A stretch of 64,000 bases of DNA from Cryptomeria japonica (GCF_030272615.1 NC_081405.1:469138008-469202007), one strand, 5' to 3'; shown: positions 1-12,640, counted from the first letter of the stretch. Numbers and translations are program-made. Notes: a model not told the origin generated them from the sequence alone.

Positions 1-111
1 TGATGTGTCAGTTCACACTATGTCTCATATTGATATCAATGACAACATACAATATCATTATGTCTTCATGCCAGTTTACATAAGGCTCATGCCAATTCAC
101 ATAATGCAACA
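1..111 (-). repeat. Copia-1 3' LTR, terminal fragment
   Basis: These bases match the end of the LTR at 6066-6176 with a few substitutions. The fragment ends GCAACA immediately before the polypurine tract. Confidence 0.9.
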
Positions 112-123
112 ATCTCCCCCTTT
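112..123 (-). promoter_or_regulatory. Polypurine tract of Copia-1
   Basis: On the minus strand this reads AAAGGGGGAGAT directly against the LTR boundary. This is the expected primer site for plus-strand DNA synthesis. Further G-rich copies occur upstream, near 168-180, 207-215, 247-258 and 306-314. Confidence 0.85.
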
Positions 124-145
124 GGCATTGATGGCAATATACAAA

Positions 146-262
146 AGATATCTTCTCTACTTCACATCTTCTCCCCATTTGCTGTAGATGTCTTTTCACT
201 TCACTTGTTCTCCCCATTTTCTGTAGATATCTTTTCGCTTCACTTCTTCTCCCCCTTTGACA
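146..262 (-). repeat. Three tandem 39-bp units in the Copia-1 3' region
   Basis: Units begin at 146, 186 and 225, each starting AGAT(A/G)TCTT on the plus strand and containing CTTCTCCCC or GTTCTCCCC. The unit is 13 codons long, so one frame gives a 13-residue repeat. Each unit carries a polypurine-like GGGGAGAA core on the element strand, so the array multiplies a PPT-like sequence. Confidence 0.75.
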
Positions 263-393
263 ACAATGCCAAAGTGGAGGTACAATCACCACTGTTTCCT
301 TATGCTGCTCCCCCTGAGGAGTAGCATCCTTAAACACACCAATCAACCAAAGATTTGTCTATCCAGTACCTGACTAATGTGGAATAACCACTT

Positions 394-1788
394 TTAGTTC
401 ACCTCCCGAAGGGGCAATACCCCTAATTCACCTCTCAAATGTACAAATGTTGTCTTTGGGAGAGGCTTGGTGAATATGTCTGCTAACTGCTCCTTACTAG
501 ACACATGCTCCAGTGCAATCTCTTTATTCTGAAACTTTTCCCTTAAGAAATGATACTTAAGCTCAAAATGCTTGGTTCTAGAATGTAAAACTAGATTCTT
601 TGATATATTGATAGCACTTGTGTTATCATAGAATATACTTACCAGTTTAGGTAAAGGGATCTTGAAGCCTTCCAGTACATGCTTCATCCAGATTATCTGA
701 GTACAGTTCATGAAAGCTACAACATACTCTGCTTCTACTATAGACTGAGAGATGCAACTCTTCTTTTTACTCATCCATGAGACCAGTCTACCACCGAGAA
801 AGAATGCACCATCAGTTGTGCTCTTCCGATCATCCACATTACCAGCCCAATCAGCATCTGTGAATACTTTCAAATTGAAATTATTGCTATATGGGTACCA
901 CAATCCATAGTCAATTGTTCCCTTCAGATACCTAAGAATCTGCTTGACTACACTCAAGTGAGATTCTCTTGGACTCTTCTGGAACCTTGCAGTGATGCCA
1001 ACTGCATGTGCAATATCTGGTCTACTATGCACTACACAGTGCAACTTACCAATCATTGATCAGTATTCCTTCTCATCAACCAGTGCGGAATCATCTTCCT
1101 TTGTCAATTTGCAACCGGTCACCATCGGTGTACCAACCGGTTTGCTATCTTCCATGCCAAAAGTCTTCAACACCTCTTTGACATATTTGGACTGAGTGAT
1201 GAAGATTCCATCTTTCATCTGCTGAATCTGTAGTCCAATGAAGAACTTAATCTCCCCTATGAGTGACATTTCAAACTCTTTCTTCATCTCATCAGCAAAC
1301 TCATGACTCATCTTGTCATCTCCACCAAAGATGATGTCATCAACAAAGACTTCACAAATCAGGATTTGATCTTCTTCAGACTTCAAGTAGATATTACTAT
1401 CTTCACTTGTTCTCTCAGATCCAATCTTCACAAGATGGGAATGTAGGCGCTCATACCATGCCCTAGTTGCTTGCTTTAGACCATATAATTCTTTGTGTAG
1501 CCTACATACCATGTCATTGTCTTTAGATAGGGTAAACCCATATGGTTTCTCAATATATACCTCCTCTTCAAGTACACCATTTAGGCATGCAGATTTTACA
1601 TCCATTTGATACAACTGGAATCTCTTAAAAGCTACATATGCAAGAAGCATACAAACTCCTTCCAATCTGGCTACAGGAGCAAAGGTTTCCCCATACTCTT
1701 CACCTTCTTCTTGAGCATATCCTTTGCATACCAATTTGGCTTTATTCCTAATCATTGTGCCATCCTCATTCAACTTATTTCTAAACAC
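394..1788 (-). pseudogene. Copia-1 reverse transcriptase and RNase H
   Basis: The RT part (1060-1788) holds the MDVKSACLNG block, the ELYGLKQA block and an FVDD catalytic motif followed by IIFGG. The RNase H part (394-1056) holds TDADWAG, the EAEY glutamate, YDNTSAI and the C-terminal LADIFTKPLPK block, so the acidic active-site residues are present. The two parts are separated by one in-frame TGA where copia elements normally have an arginine codon (CGA to TGA). A frameshift at about 1790-1880 separates RT from the integrase end. The enzymes would copy the element RNA and remove the RNA strand, but the gene is now broken. Confidence 0.92.
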
Positions 1789-1887
1789 CCATTTGGTGCC
1801 AATGACATTCTTATGCTCTCATCTGGGTACCAAGGACCATGTACCATTTTTCTCTATCTGGTCAAGTTCTTCTTCCATTTCCTTGAT

Positions 1888-3033
1888 CTAGTCTTCATCA
1901 TTATGAGCCTCTTTGAATGATTTAGGCTCAAATTCAAAGATCATGCATAAGTTTTCTTTGATCTTTCTTCTGGTAAGGATTCCTGCATCCTTATCACCTA
2001 TGATCTGCTTGGGATCATGATTCAACTTGACATACCGAGGAATGGTCTTAATTGGTTCTTCTTTCTTTTCTTCTTCATCCTTATCTTCATCATTATCACC
2101 ATTCACCGGTTCAGGAACACTGTTACTGGTGCTTGCTTGACTGACAACCAGTTCCCAGAATGTTGCAACCAGTTCATTTTCAACTTGCTCACTACTGGTT
2201 TTCTCAATATTCTCAGAGGATTCATCAACTCTTACATTGATGCTTTCCATAATTCTTTGAGTCCTATTGTTGTAGCACTTGAAAGCTTTACTCTTGGTGG
2301 AATATCCTAGAAATATTCCTTCATCACATTTAGCTTCAAATTTGCCCTGATGTTCACTCCTCTTGATGTAACATTTGCTACCAAAGACCTTAAAATAATT
2401 TACCACAGGGGTCTTACCGATCCAATATTCATAAGGAGTTTTGTCCTTGCCCTTTTTGATGAGTACTTGGTTCATAGTGTAAACTGCAGTGCTCACCGCT
2501 TCTCTCCAAAAGGTGTGAGCAACCTTTCCTTGGATCAACATAGTTCTAGCTACTTCAACCATAGTCTGGTTATTCCTCCCTACTAGGCCATTCTATTGTG
2601 GAGTCCGGGGGGAAGACAACTATCTCTTGATGCCAAATTCTTCACCGTACTTGTTGAATTCACTGGAAGTGAATTCCCCTCCTTAATCAATTCTGAGACA
2701 CTTGATCCTTTTGCTGCTTTCCTTTTCCACTAATGCTCTGAAAGCTTTGAATTTCCCAAAAGCTTCAGACTTGTCTTTCAAGAATGTGACCCACATCATT
2801 CTTGAGCAGTCATTAGTGAGAATCATGAAGTACCTATCACCCTGCACACTTCTAGTTTTCATAGGACCACATAAATTAGTATGCACAAGATCAAGCAAGT
2901 TGTCAGTAGTGAAAGATTTACCTTTAAAAGTTGAGGAAGACATTTTCCCCAATTGACATTCTCTACACAAGGTATTATCCAGTTTGCTTAGCACCGGCAA
3001 CCCTCTAACTGCCTTGATCTTACTAGCCTTCAC
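1888..3033 (-). pseudogene. Copia-1 integrase core and C-terminal region
   Basis: The segment at 2683-3033 has the CRECQLGK zinc-binding end and the first catalytic aspartate (LVHTNLCGP), followed by the ND(C)SRMMW block. The segment at 1888-2562 starts after the catalytic glutamate region (MVEVARTML) and carries the conserved GSKCYIKR and DEGIFLGYS blocks of copia integrases, then an acidic linker to RT. Stops near 2563-2682 break the core between the second aspartate and the glutamate. Confidence 0.88.
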
Positions 3034-3791
3034 AATGTTGTCAAAGTCACATGGCAGAATCTCCTATGCCATATCCAGCTATCATCAAGCTTAGCCATAA
3101 GACATGTACTTATATTAGCATTTAGATGAAATAGGTTACCTTTATTTTGCATGCCGGTGGCTACCAATTTACCATCTTTACCTTTGATTCTGCAAACTCC
3201 ATTCTTGAATTGCAGAGCAAGTCCACTGTCATTTAATTGGGCAACACTTAGAAGGTTGTGTCTGAGACCATCAACCCAGTACACATTGTCAGCACTACTC
3301 TTTCCATTCAAGGAGATGGACCCTTTGCCTTTGACCATGCATGGTGCATCATTGCCAAAGCAAACCACACCACCATCATACTCTTCTAATGATAGAAACT
3401 TGCTTCGGTCACCAGTCATATGGTGAGAGCAGCCACTGTCAATGATCCACTCATTGGAATCATCAAACTGGGAGACAAGAGCCTTCTTATCTGTCACATC
3501 TTCCTTTACAACAATGAACACAATGTCTTCATTTTCTTCATCTTCAGATTCTTCATCCATGACACCTTCATTAACTGCCACAAAACAACTTCTCCAGTTT
3601 CCTCCTTTGAATTTCTTGAACCTTTCCGGTTTGTCCTTGTTGTCACTATTAAGACAGTTCATAGCAATATGTCCTATCCAGTTGTAGGAGAAACATTTCA
3701 AAGGTAGTTTACCTTTGTATTTACCGGTTCCTTTTGGGAATCTCCTAGCCAGAAGAGCTTCAAATTCCATTAGAAACTCTTCATCCTTCAT
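3030..3791 (-). pseudogene. Copia-1 zinc knuckle, protease and pre-integrase domain
   Basis: The N-terminal part has a damaged CCHC knuckle (CFSYNWIGHIAMNC, with tyrosine in place of the second cysteine). An acidic stretch follows, then the aspartic protease motif WIIDSGCSHHMTG and the block ending NLLSVAQL, and finally the pre-integrase HxxxC start (WIWHRRFCHV). The protease would cut the Gag-Pol polyprotein in the virus-like particle. The frame is open for 253 codons and overlaps the next integrase piece by a few bases, a sign of a small frameshift. Confidence 0.9.
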
Positions 3792-3800
3792 CTCTCTATT

Positions 3801-4484
3801 CTAACTAGGTTCCCCATTAGTGCTAGCCTCTTTATCTTTTTTGGATGGTATAGCAGAAGCTTTAAAAGCTGATTCTGACTTTTGAACACTACCATCAAAG
3901 CTATTTAGCTCATAGGCTATCAACTTGGCTATGATGGAGTCCAAGGATGCCTTAGACTTGTCTATTGATCTCAGCTCCTGAATAGCAGCAACCCTTATTG
4001 CATAGACCGGCAACAGGGATCTCAGGACTTTACTTACCACAATGGAATCTTCTATTTTGCCACCTGCACTTTTTATTTCTCCAACAACTATTTTGATTCT
4101 TATTCCATACTGCTAAATGGTCTCTCCTTCAACCATTCTCATGTCTTCAAACTTTCCTCTCAAGCTCTCTTCCTTAGCCTGTTTTACATGCTCATCACCA
4201 CCATAGATATTTTCAAGAGCATCCCATACTTCTTTGGGATTTGCCTTGTCTTGAACATCAATAAACTCAATGTCAGATAGACTACTGATGAGGGCTTCCA
4301 TGACTTGCCCGTTTTCTTGTATCTCTCTCTTTTGGTCATCGGTGAGAGTACCGGTAGGAACAACATATACATTTTCAACATAACTCCAGTGTTGAACACC
4401 CATACTTTTGATGAATATCTTCATCCTATCTTTCCATATACCAAAGTTTTCCCTGTTGAACTTTAGACCTTCCCTCTTCATCAT
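3801..4484 (-). pseudogene. Copia-1 gag, UBN2-type N-terminal part
   Basis: The start at 4484 (MMKREGLKFNRENFGIWKDR) lies 56 bases from the primer site, as usual in copia. The F/YxxWK-type start and the KEVWDALENIYGGDEHVKQAK block are typical of retrotransposon gag of the UBN2 type. A frameshift and stop at about 4041-4112 separate it from the C-terminal gag piece (VLRSLLPVYAIRVAAIQEL). Gag would form the particle. Confidence 0.88.
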
Positions 4485-4539
4485 TTGGCTAGGATCTTTT
4501 CCTCAAGCGGTTAATCTTACAACACAGAGGACCTGGAGT

Positions 4540-4551
4540 GCTCTGATACCA
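4540..4551 (-). other. Primer binding site, initiator Met-tRNA
   Basis: On the element strand this reads TGGTATCAGAGC, the complement of the plant initiator methionine tRNA 3' end, two bases inside the 5' LTR. It fixes the LTR boundary. Confidence 0.93.
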
Positions 4552-4553
4552 AT

Positions 4554-6176
4554 TGATAACTCAATGATGAACCACTAGTACCAAACCAGTACTGAGAGGG
4601 GGGGGGGTGAATCAGTACAGACACAAATACAGTCCAAAAACTAGTTCGACAGTAAACACTCACAATGACTGATAAACAGAGATACCGGTAAAATAGAGTG
4701 CAGCCAGTAGCATCCAGAATAACTCAATCAGTCATGAACCAGTCACTTACTAAGCTTTTCTCTTAGCTCAATACCATATTATCATAATATTCTCATGCAT
4801 GAACTAGTAGACCTAACCATTAAATCTTCACAACAATGAGTTCAACATGTTTTATAGACAAGCATAAAACATAGAAACTTCATGTGCATAACAAATAAAA
4901 CAAAGCATCACAAGACAAAAGCATTTCACATGACACACATATTTTTCATGTGGAAACCCAACTGGGAAAAACCACGATGGGGATGAATACCCACAAGATG
5001 CTTTTTGAACTCTTTAGAAGTCTTCTCTATTAGCAGCCTTGTCCAGTTAAGAACATTACAATAGGTTCTGGTAGGAACTGATCTTGTTAGGGATCACCCG
5101 GTTAAGGGATACCTGGTTAAGGGTTAAACCCAGTAGGGTCACCTTGTTAGAGGATTTTAAGAACTCAATAGCTGAAAGGATCTCCTAAGCTTCTCTAGCT
5201 TCTCAGAACTCATTAGCTTCGAGTTACTTGGTTAAGGGATTTACAACAAGCCGGTTAAGACCACCCGATTTAAGGGATTTTGAATCAAGCCAGTTAAGGC
5301 TACCCTGTTAGGGGATTTTGCAACTGTTGAAGTGGTTAGAGATCAACAGGTATTATAATGATCTATTAACAATACTTAATACTAATACAGATCCATTTAG
5401 TCTCCTCTTTTCCTTTTGCACATACACTTTGCAGGTATCTCTTTTCTCCTATGGTCTGGCAAGAATCTTGTATCACTTTTGTTGGATACACACTCACAAC
5501 TTTTTGCCAACAACTTTAGACAAAAACCTAACATCGACCTTATAGGGAACATACAGGTTAGTAGCAAAAACCCTAAACCCTAAACCTATTAGGTTGAGCA
5601 ATTCGAATGGTTCGATCCTGACTGTTGAAACATACTACATTGAATGCACCAGTCTTGAGTCGATCTCAAGACATTATCCATCGTCCATTATCCACCATTT
5701 TCATGGTGGCTGATAACCCATCACATGTTATCACTATTTTACAGACTTCGCACATTCCTGAGGTAGATAGGAATAGTCTTCTTCATGCAAGATTCTTCGT
5801 GTGCACAGAGCTTATGTGGCAACACGATCTGTCCTCCATCATACTACTAACTCATCACACAAAGATCACCGATTGAGTCACACAGACTTGAGATACTCCA
5901 ACCAGAAACCCCAAAGTGGAAGTTGCCTTACCAACCGGTAGTCATACAGTGCTTCCATGTGCCGGTTCCCATAAGTGCATGCCAGTTCACTTTGAACAAA
6001 TGTGCCACTTCACTTTGGCATATACTGGTTCACACATATGCCGATGTCTCTTTCTTCACTTATCTAATGTGTCAGTTCACACTATGTCTCATATTGATAT
6101 CAATGACAACATACAATATCATTCTGTCTTCATGCCAGTTTACATAAGGCTCATGTCGGTTCACATAATGCCAACA
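4554..6176 (-). repeat. Copia-1 5' LTR
   Basis: The LTR is 1,623 bp, beginning TGATAACTC on the plus strand and ending GCCAACA. It carries a G8+ tract (4594-4615) close to the primer-site end and a conserved GGAAAAACCAC motif near 4960-4985. It also has a series of degenerate GGTTAAGGGAT motifs at 5092-5330. No credible gene lies in it. Confidence 0.9.
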
Positions 6177-7284
6177 CCTATATGACATGATGATCTGTAG
6201 AATGCATATGGAGACAAATGAATTTTTGACATGACCTATGTGAATGCAACGTGCGGGATGAAGATGCATTTCCTATTCGAACAAGGTTGACTGTGTTTGT
6301 TTTTGCATTTGAATACACCAATTGAAATGGAGGTTCAAAAAATTTCATAGATAAGCAGTCAATCGATCTCTAAGGCCCTTCAAAACATTCATCTCAACAC
6401 ACTTAGTGACTAGGTTTTACAAATGGAGACGCGGAAAACTTCCCCATTGGTTCTTGAAACTTTGATCTTCTTTTGCCCATGTGTGTGCAGATGAGTTAAT
6501 TCCCACTCTTGTGTTCACTAAAGATCCTTAGCATCCTATATGACTAGCTACATGGATTATTCTAACTTCAAAAGCATCGCGAATAGAGCCTCGTTGCCAG
6601 CAAGCCTTGAGAGCTCCGATGAGATTATAGACTATAATTTCTCAAATATTGCTCCATTTTCGGTAGGCATTCATAGCCCTGATGGAGTTACTTGCATGTT
6701 CCCATAGTCAAGCTTTTTATTGCATTTGTATATATGATATTTCAGTTATATATCATTGCTCTTTTTTCCTTTAGATGGATATTTGGCATAGCTCTTTTTA
6801 TTTTTATTTTCTTGCCTTGACTTGTAAGTAATGAAACCTACTTGGGTGTGACAATTACAGCAGCGCTAAAGTAGAATTTTAGATTTTTCACTAGTCATAT
6901 GATCAACTAGGTGTCTAGAATGAATTAGAGATTTATTGTGTTTGAGGTATAGCAATTGATAGATTGTAGGTTAACAAGTCTCAAAAAGTGAAACAACTAC
7001 CCAACCATAAGCAAAGCGTTGTCACAGGGTAAAGTTGAGAATGAATGACTTTAGAACCCCAAAAACTTCATGTCTGAATATCTAAGAAAGGTGATGACCC
7101 TTATTTTCTTTAGATGCCAACAAATGATAAATTCGAACAATTGCCTTATTTTATTTGATGCTTCTATATAAGAATGCAATGCGTCTAAAAAGGAAACTAC
7201 ATGTTATGCAGTGTTTTAAATGATATGATATGCCATGCGGAAAGAAAAAGCTAAACTACATAGCCCTTAGGTGTAATATCGCTT
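6177..7284. other. Non-coding stretch, probably Tat-1 3' untranslated region
   Basis: No coding sequence, LTR pair or repeat array is recognised in these 1.1 kb. Position, directly after the integrase C-terminus on the element strand, suggests the 3' untranslated region of Tat-1. Confidence 0.5.
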
Positions 7285-8589
7285 AAGGTGCATGTTGTTC
7301 ATAGGGTCAGAGATTAGATCTCCCTCCATGGTAGCCAAATGATAGGAACCATTGCCTATGACCCTTGTTATAATGAAAGGACCTAGCCAATTAGGTTTGA
7401 ATTTCCCTGGCCTTTCTCACTCTGCTAAGTTCCTTTGATTCTCTTTAAGTACTAGATCTCCCACTTGAAAGGTTCGTGGGTGGACCCTTTTATTGTAACT
7501 TCATCTCAGTCTATTTTGATATCCTTGTAAATGATTGAATGTTGTTTGTCATTTTTCATCAAGGGTCTCTAGTTCTTGCAACCTTGCTACCCTATAGTCT
7601 TCTTCTGATATAATGTTTTGTAAGGATACTCTTAGAGATGGTATTTCTATTTCAATTGGGAGTATCGCTTCTATACCATAGACCAAAGAATATGGTGTTG
7701 CTCCTGTAGGTGTGCGCACTCCTATTCTATAGGCCCAAAGAGCAGGATTCAACTGGAGATGCCAGTCCTATCCTGTGTCAGTAACTACTTTCTTAAGAAT
7801 TTTCAATATTGTTTTATTTGCAGCCTCTGCTTGCCCAGTACTTTGTGGATAATATGGCGTGGCAAATCTCTATTGTATGTGGAATTTGTCACACAACACT
7901 TTCACTTCCTAGTTTTTAAATGGACGCCCGTTATCTGTAACAAAGCACATTGGAATTTCGTATCTACATAAAATGTAGTTAAGCATGAATTTTTCTATCT
8001 AATTTCTAGTGGTGTATGTTAAAGGAATCACCTCAACCCATTTTGTAAAGTATTCAGTGGCTGTCAAGATAAACTTGTGCCCGTTGGATGAAGTAGGGTT
8101 GATCTTACCTACTAGATCTAATCCCCATTGTGAAAATGGCCATGGTGATGTGATGTGTTGAAGATCTTGTGCTGGTGTATGAATAAGGTCTCCATGCATT
8201 TGGCATTGTTTACACTTTTGTACATGCTTGTAAGCATCTTTTTCCATGGTTGGCCAGTAATACCCTGTTCTCGGCAGTTTCTTTGATAATGGTGGACCAC
8301 TTTGGTGAGCCCCATAGATTCCATCATGGACTTCTTTTAAAGCAAGGTGTGCTTCATTCTCATCCAGACATCGGAGAAGAGTACCATCAAAACCCTTTCT
8401 ATACAGAGTATCGGCTATAATGGCATATCTAGATGCCTGACGAATAAAGGTCTTCTTTTGATTTTTGGACAGATCTAGTGACATGTATTGGGTATGCAAA
8501 TAAGTATATATTTCATTGTACCAAGGTGATTCTGGACCCACAATTGCACATACATAGTCTGATAAGGGAGTCTCATATGCAGGTAGCAT
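7285..8589 (-). pseudogene. Tat-1 integrase
   Basis: The segment at 7999-8589 contains the H2C2 zinc-binding domain (HDGIYGAHQSG through CKQCQMHG) and the start of the catalytic core (WPFSQWGLDLVGKI, with the first aspartate). The 7549-7752 segment has NPALWAYR and TPYSLVYG of the core C-terminal half. Bases 7285-7500 encode a GPY/F-type module (KFKPNWLGPF, GSYHLATMEG) interrupted by a stop. The stretch between 7753 and 7998 is frameshifted. It would insert the cDNA into the genome if intact. Confidence 0.9.
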
Positions 8590-8648
8590 TAACTATTCTA
8601 TGATAAACTCAAACTGAGTTTCATTAGCAGGCATATTTAGAAGAGATC

Positions 8649-9068
8649 CTATGGTCGCCATTGCATCTGCTGCCTTGTTTTGTATTCTAGGGATTTGTTC
8701 GAAAGTAATTTTGAATGCTCCTTGTAATCTTCGACCAACTTTTTATAAGGCATGATTTTGTCATGCTTCCTATTGTAATCATCATTGACCTGGTTTACAA
8801 TTAACCGTGAATCACCATAGACCTGTAACTCTTGTATTTTCCATTGCATCATTGTACGAAGCCCTATGAGGAGAGCTTCATATTCTAAAATATTGTTGGT
8901 GCATGGGAAATTGATCCTAAATGACTTGGGTATAACATCCCCTTGAGGAGTAATGAAGAGAATACCTACTCCAGATCCGTGATTTGTATATGACCCATTA
9001 AAGTATAACTTCCACATTACTAAGGTAGTTAGTGTAAACATGGATTCATCTGGAAAGTCTATCAGCAA
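8649..9068 (-). pseudogene. Tat-1 second (archaeal-type) RNase H
   Basis: The frame begins near LYFNGSYTNHGSGVG, matching the LYFDGS start of the additional RNase H of Tat elements but with the first catalytic aspartate changed to asparagine. NILEYEALLIGL keeps the glutamate and VYGDSRLIVNQV the next aspartate. It lies between the gypsy RNase H and integrase, the position known for Tat elements. The catalytic substitution suggests inactivity even apart from the stops. Confidence 0.85.
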
Positions 9069-9188
9069 TGGGTGACTATGTTGTATAGGAGCCTCTGCTA
9101 ATTGATCTGCTATGATTTATCCTTTGATAGATTTTCTATCTATGTATTCTATATCAAACTCGCTCAAGATCATAACCCACTTAGCCAA

Positions 9189-11123
9189 TCACCCGATCAA
9201 TGTCACTCTGCTCAATAGGTATTTGAGTGGGTCAAACCATCCAATGAGTTGTACCTTATGACTCAACATGTAGCGTCTGAGATTTTGGGATGCAAATATT
9301 ACTGCTAAGCATGCTCTCTCTATGGGGGTATAATTAAGCTCATAGCCGATCAAAGTCCTACTTATATAATAAATGGCTCTTTCTTTTCCATTTTTGTCAT
9401 GTTGTGCCAATAGAGCTCCCAGAGCTGAGTTCATTGCTAATATGTATAACAATAGAGGTTGTCTCGGAGTAGGAGATATTAACACTGGTGTGTTAAAAAG
9501 ATAATCTTTTAGAGCTTGGAAAGCTTCCTGGCATTGTTCTATCCATTTAAAAGTAACTCCTTTCCTGAGTAAATGTTGGAATGGGTGACACTTATTTGCT
9601 AACTGTGCTATGAATCTCCTTATGGATTGCAATCTTCTTTGTAACCCTTTGAGCTATTTAAGTGTTGATGGAGGTTGCATATCAATGATTACCTTGACCT
9701 TGGCAGGGTCTATTTCAATTCCTCTGTTTGATACTATAAACCCTAATCGTTTACCTGTTGTTATGCCAAACACACATTTCTTTGGATTTAATCTGACATT
9801 TTACTATTCCAACTAATCAAATATCTGTATAAGATCTGCAAGGTGACTTTCTTTGGTTTGTGATTTAGCCAATATGTCATCCACATAATCTTCAATTATG
9901 TAATGGATCATGTCATGAAATAATGTTGTCATGGCTCTTTGGTATGTTGGCCCGACATTTTTAAGACCAAATAGCATCACATTCCAGTAGTACGTTCCCC
10001 ATGGGCATGTAAAGGCCATTTTATGTTGATCTTCTGGTGCAATTTTAATCTGGTTGTATCCTAAAAAACCATCCATTAAGGATAGCATCTCATTTCCAGC
10101 TCTGAGGTCAACTATCATGTCGATATTAGGTAGTGGAAAGTCATCCTTAGGGAAAGCTTTATTTAGATCTTGAAAATCTATACAAATTCTGATGCCTCTC
10201 GTGGGCTTAGTTATAGGTACTAGGTTGGACATCCATTCCACATAGTCAATAGGTCTGATAAAACCTACATCCAGCAACTTTTGTAATTCTATTTTAACTA
10301 GCAATGCAATACTTGGATGCATCTTTCTTAAATTTTGCTTGTAAGGTTTAACTCTTGGTATCAATGGTAAGTGATGCAACACTAATTCAGAATCTAAGCC
10401 CGACATGTCTGAATAAGACCAATCAAATTTGATAGGTTGTTGCTTGAAAAAATGAATGAATCTGTCTTTTTCTTCTTTGCTCAATGATTTTGCCAGCTGG
10501 ATGTTATGTACAACTTCCCCTTTTGCTATATTTACTTCTTTTATTTCCTCTGTAAGTAATGCTGAACTTTCTCTTTCCATAGGAAGATTTCCCAAGTCAT
10601 TAGGGGTAGTTTGATCCTTATCTTCTATTTGAGAAGTACTTTTTTCTCCAAAGCATGCCGTTCTATTTAGGTTTATAGCAAACCCTACTTTATGATCACC
10701 TTGCAGAAATCCCTTTCTGACTCCTAAAAATTCTGAAATTGCTTCATCATTTTCAAACCAATCTAGCGTTGGTTTTCCTTCTTGCCCCCAATCAATCAAG
10801 TGTGAATGTACTAGGGGTAAATCATTACTCCCTTCTTTAGTAGACTTGGATAACATGAAGACTTGATTGTTTGACTGGCTTTGTGTATCTTCATCTTGTA
10901 TAAGCCTTATTTGATTCCTTAATATTACACTTTTTGGTGGACTAGAATCATGGAGTGATAAGAATTTGTAGTCATGAGAATCTATCTCACTGTCAATATA
11001 TGTTTCATCATATGGGCTATCATCACTTATTTCTTCTTGTTCCCGTCCCTGATTCCTTTGTAGATTGATTGGTCTTCTTTGTGCATTAGTGACCCTTCTT
11101 AAGCCAGGTATAAGCCTTTGCAA
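9189..11123 (-). pseudogene. Tat-1 reverse transcriptase and first RNase H
   Basis: The long frame (9813-11123, 436 codons) starts with about 200 residues of variable linker, then RT blocks: CIDFQDLNKAFPKDDFPLPN, LMDGFLGYNQI, FGLKNVGPTYQ and the catalytic YVDDIL. After a frameshift near 9633-9812 the frame at 9189-9632 carries the RT connection and the gypsy RNase H (NSALGALLAQHD, AIYYISRTL, ELNYTPIERACLAV). Both RT aspartates of YVDD survive. Confidence 0.92.
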
Positions 11124-11456
11124 TCTTTCTTCATCTATTTCATCTGGCTGAGCCTAAGTTGCTTCTCATGGTAAAAGTAGTGACAATAACCATGGGTGGG
11201 AATCAGGTGGTGGGGGTAATCCTACATCTATTGCCACATTAGCCTATACTATTGTGTCAATAACTGCATTATTTTGTAACTCTGCGGTGGGTTCTTGCAA
11301 GAGTTGTCTCATGTCTTCCCCATCTGATTCTGCACTTGGTGATGTAGGTACCTGATTGCTTGTTTGAGTTGAAGCTAGAAGAGCCTGTGTGGACCAATTC
11401 CTTTGTGATATGTAACCTAATGGTTTGCTTGGTCGATTTAGTATATCAAGGGTACG

Positions 11457-12482
11457 CTATCTAGCTTGTGTGATATGTTGTACATGCTTGTATCCCAATT
11501 CTTGATTTCCTGGATTATCATTAGGAACAACAGGTTCCAGTCTTCCTTGCTTTTGTAACCCTAGGCCTATGGTACCATCATATCCATGTCTTTGGAGTAT
11601 TTTGAATTTATTTCCATACTGATCTATGTGTATTTTGGGTGTTGTCATATGATCTTCTTCTCTATATATCCAATGGTTAACATCTTTGTTCAAGGATTCT
11701 TCCTCTAAGTCTCCCCATCTAATGAAAGAGCATGACTCTGAGTATCTGACAATTTCTTTTCCTTTGTCTTTCTTTTGTACTATAGTGTGAGGTTTCCCAA
11801 AGGAATTAGGAGAAAGAGACAATTGTTTCCCATTTAAAGTATTTGCAATAGAGTACTCTCCACAACCCATATTCTTTATTTGTAAGGAGGATGTCGTAGG
11901 CATATCTTGTTGTATTTCTATGATTTTCAATGTTTCCAACTGTGTTGTAAGAGGTGCAGCTTGATTGATAGGTACCTGATTATCGACACTATCTTTTAGA
12001 TAATTATAATGTTGAAACAGATTTGGATTGCCCTTTATGATGATTTCAATACTATTGTATGGGAATTTGACACACTGATGAAATGTAGATGGTACTTCTT
12101 GCATAGTGTGGATCCATGGGTGGCCCAATAACATGTTATATCCCAGCTCTCTGTCCAAGACTTGAAAAGCTACCTCTGTCATTATTGGTCCTACTTGTAT
12201 AGGTAATGTTACAATGTCTTTAGATGGACGTTCTTCATCATCATAAGCCTTGATGTTTATCCTTTTGGAAGAATCAATGTGAAGTTCAAAATATCCCAAT
12301 GCTTTGACCAGCTTTAAGGTACAAATGTTCAGACTGGCTCCCCCATCTATAAGTACTCTTCTGATTCTTTTCTTGTGAATGTAAGCTTCCAGATGTAGTG
12401 GGTCATTATGAAGAAATTTATCACTAGGAATATCTTGTTTTTTAAATGCAATATGTGTACCTTGTGTCAGATTTCCTACCAT
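11457..12482 (-). pseudogene. Tat-1 aspartic protease with G-patch-like tail
   Basis: Residues about 38-55 hold VLIDGGASLNICTL, the DGGAS-type active site of Tat proteases, and residues about 110-130 hold the second conserved block (YNMLLGHPWIH). Near residues 300-325 is a glycine-rich stretch (RHGYDGTIGLGLQKQGR) that looks like a G-patch, a nucleic-acid-binding motif seen in some retroelement proteases. The frame is open for 341 codons. Bases 11124-11456 upstream of RT are coding-like but broken. Confidence 0.82.
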
Positions 12483-12640
12483 AGACTAGAAAGCACGCTC
12501 ATCTATATCTTTGTCCACTACTGAATCTTGAAGTGCTTTGTCTAGTATAGCTCTATGATTGGGTGAAATACACAGTAGTTCGAATAAGGATATCTGTGCT
12601 AGAGTTTTCTTAAGTTTCTCAACTACATTGTAAGTCCCTA

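Larger units (their letters stand above)
1..6176 (-). mobile_element. Copia-1, Ty1/copia LTR retrotransposon, left end outside window
   Basis: On the minus strand the order is 5' LTR (4554-6176), Met-tRNA primer site, gag, protease, integrase, RT, RNase H, purine tract, 3' LTR (1-111). This is the Ty1/copia order, with integrase before RT. Both LTRs end in CCAACA/GCAACA on the plus strand and share their terminal 110 bases almost exactly. Only 111 bases of the 3' LTR are inside the window, so the left target duplication cannot be checked; the right flank is CCTAT (6177-6181). Several stops and frameshifts break the polyprotein. The long LTR and repeated purine tracts before the 3' LTR resemble Sirevirus-type copia elements. 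Confidence 0.93.

Noticed and set aside
8-346. 112-codon minus-strand ORF at the left edge
   Set aside because: It runs through LTR, PPT and the 39-bp repeats; the repeat explains the open frame.
5566-5588. Telomere-like CCCTAAA repeats
   Set aside because: Fewer than three copies inside a copia LTR; chance or local duplication, not a telomere scar.
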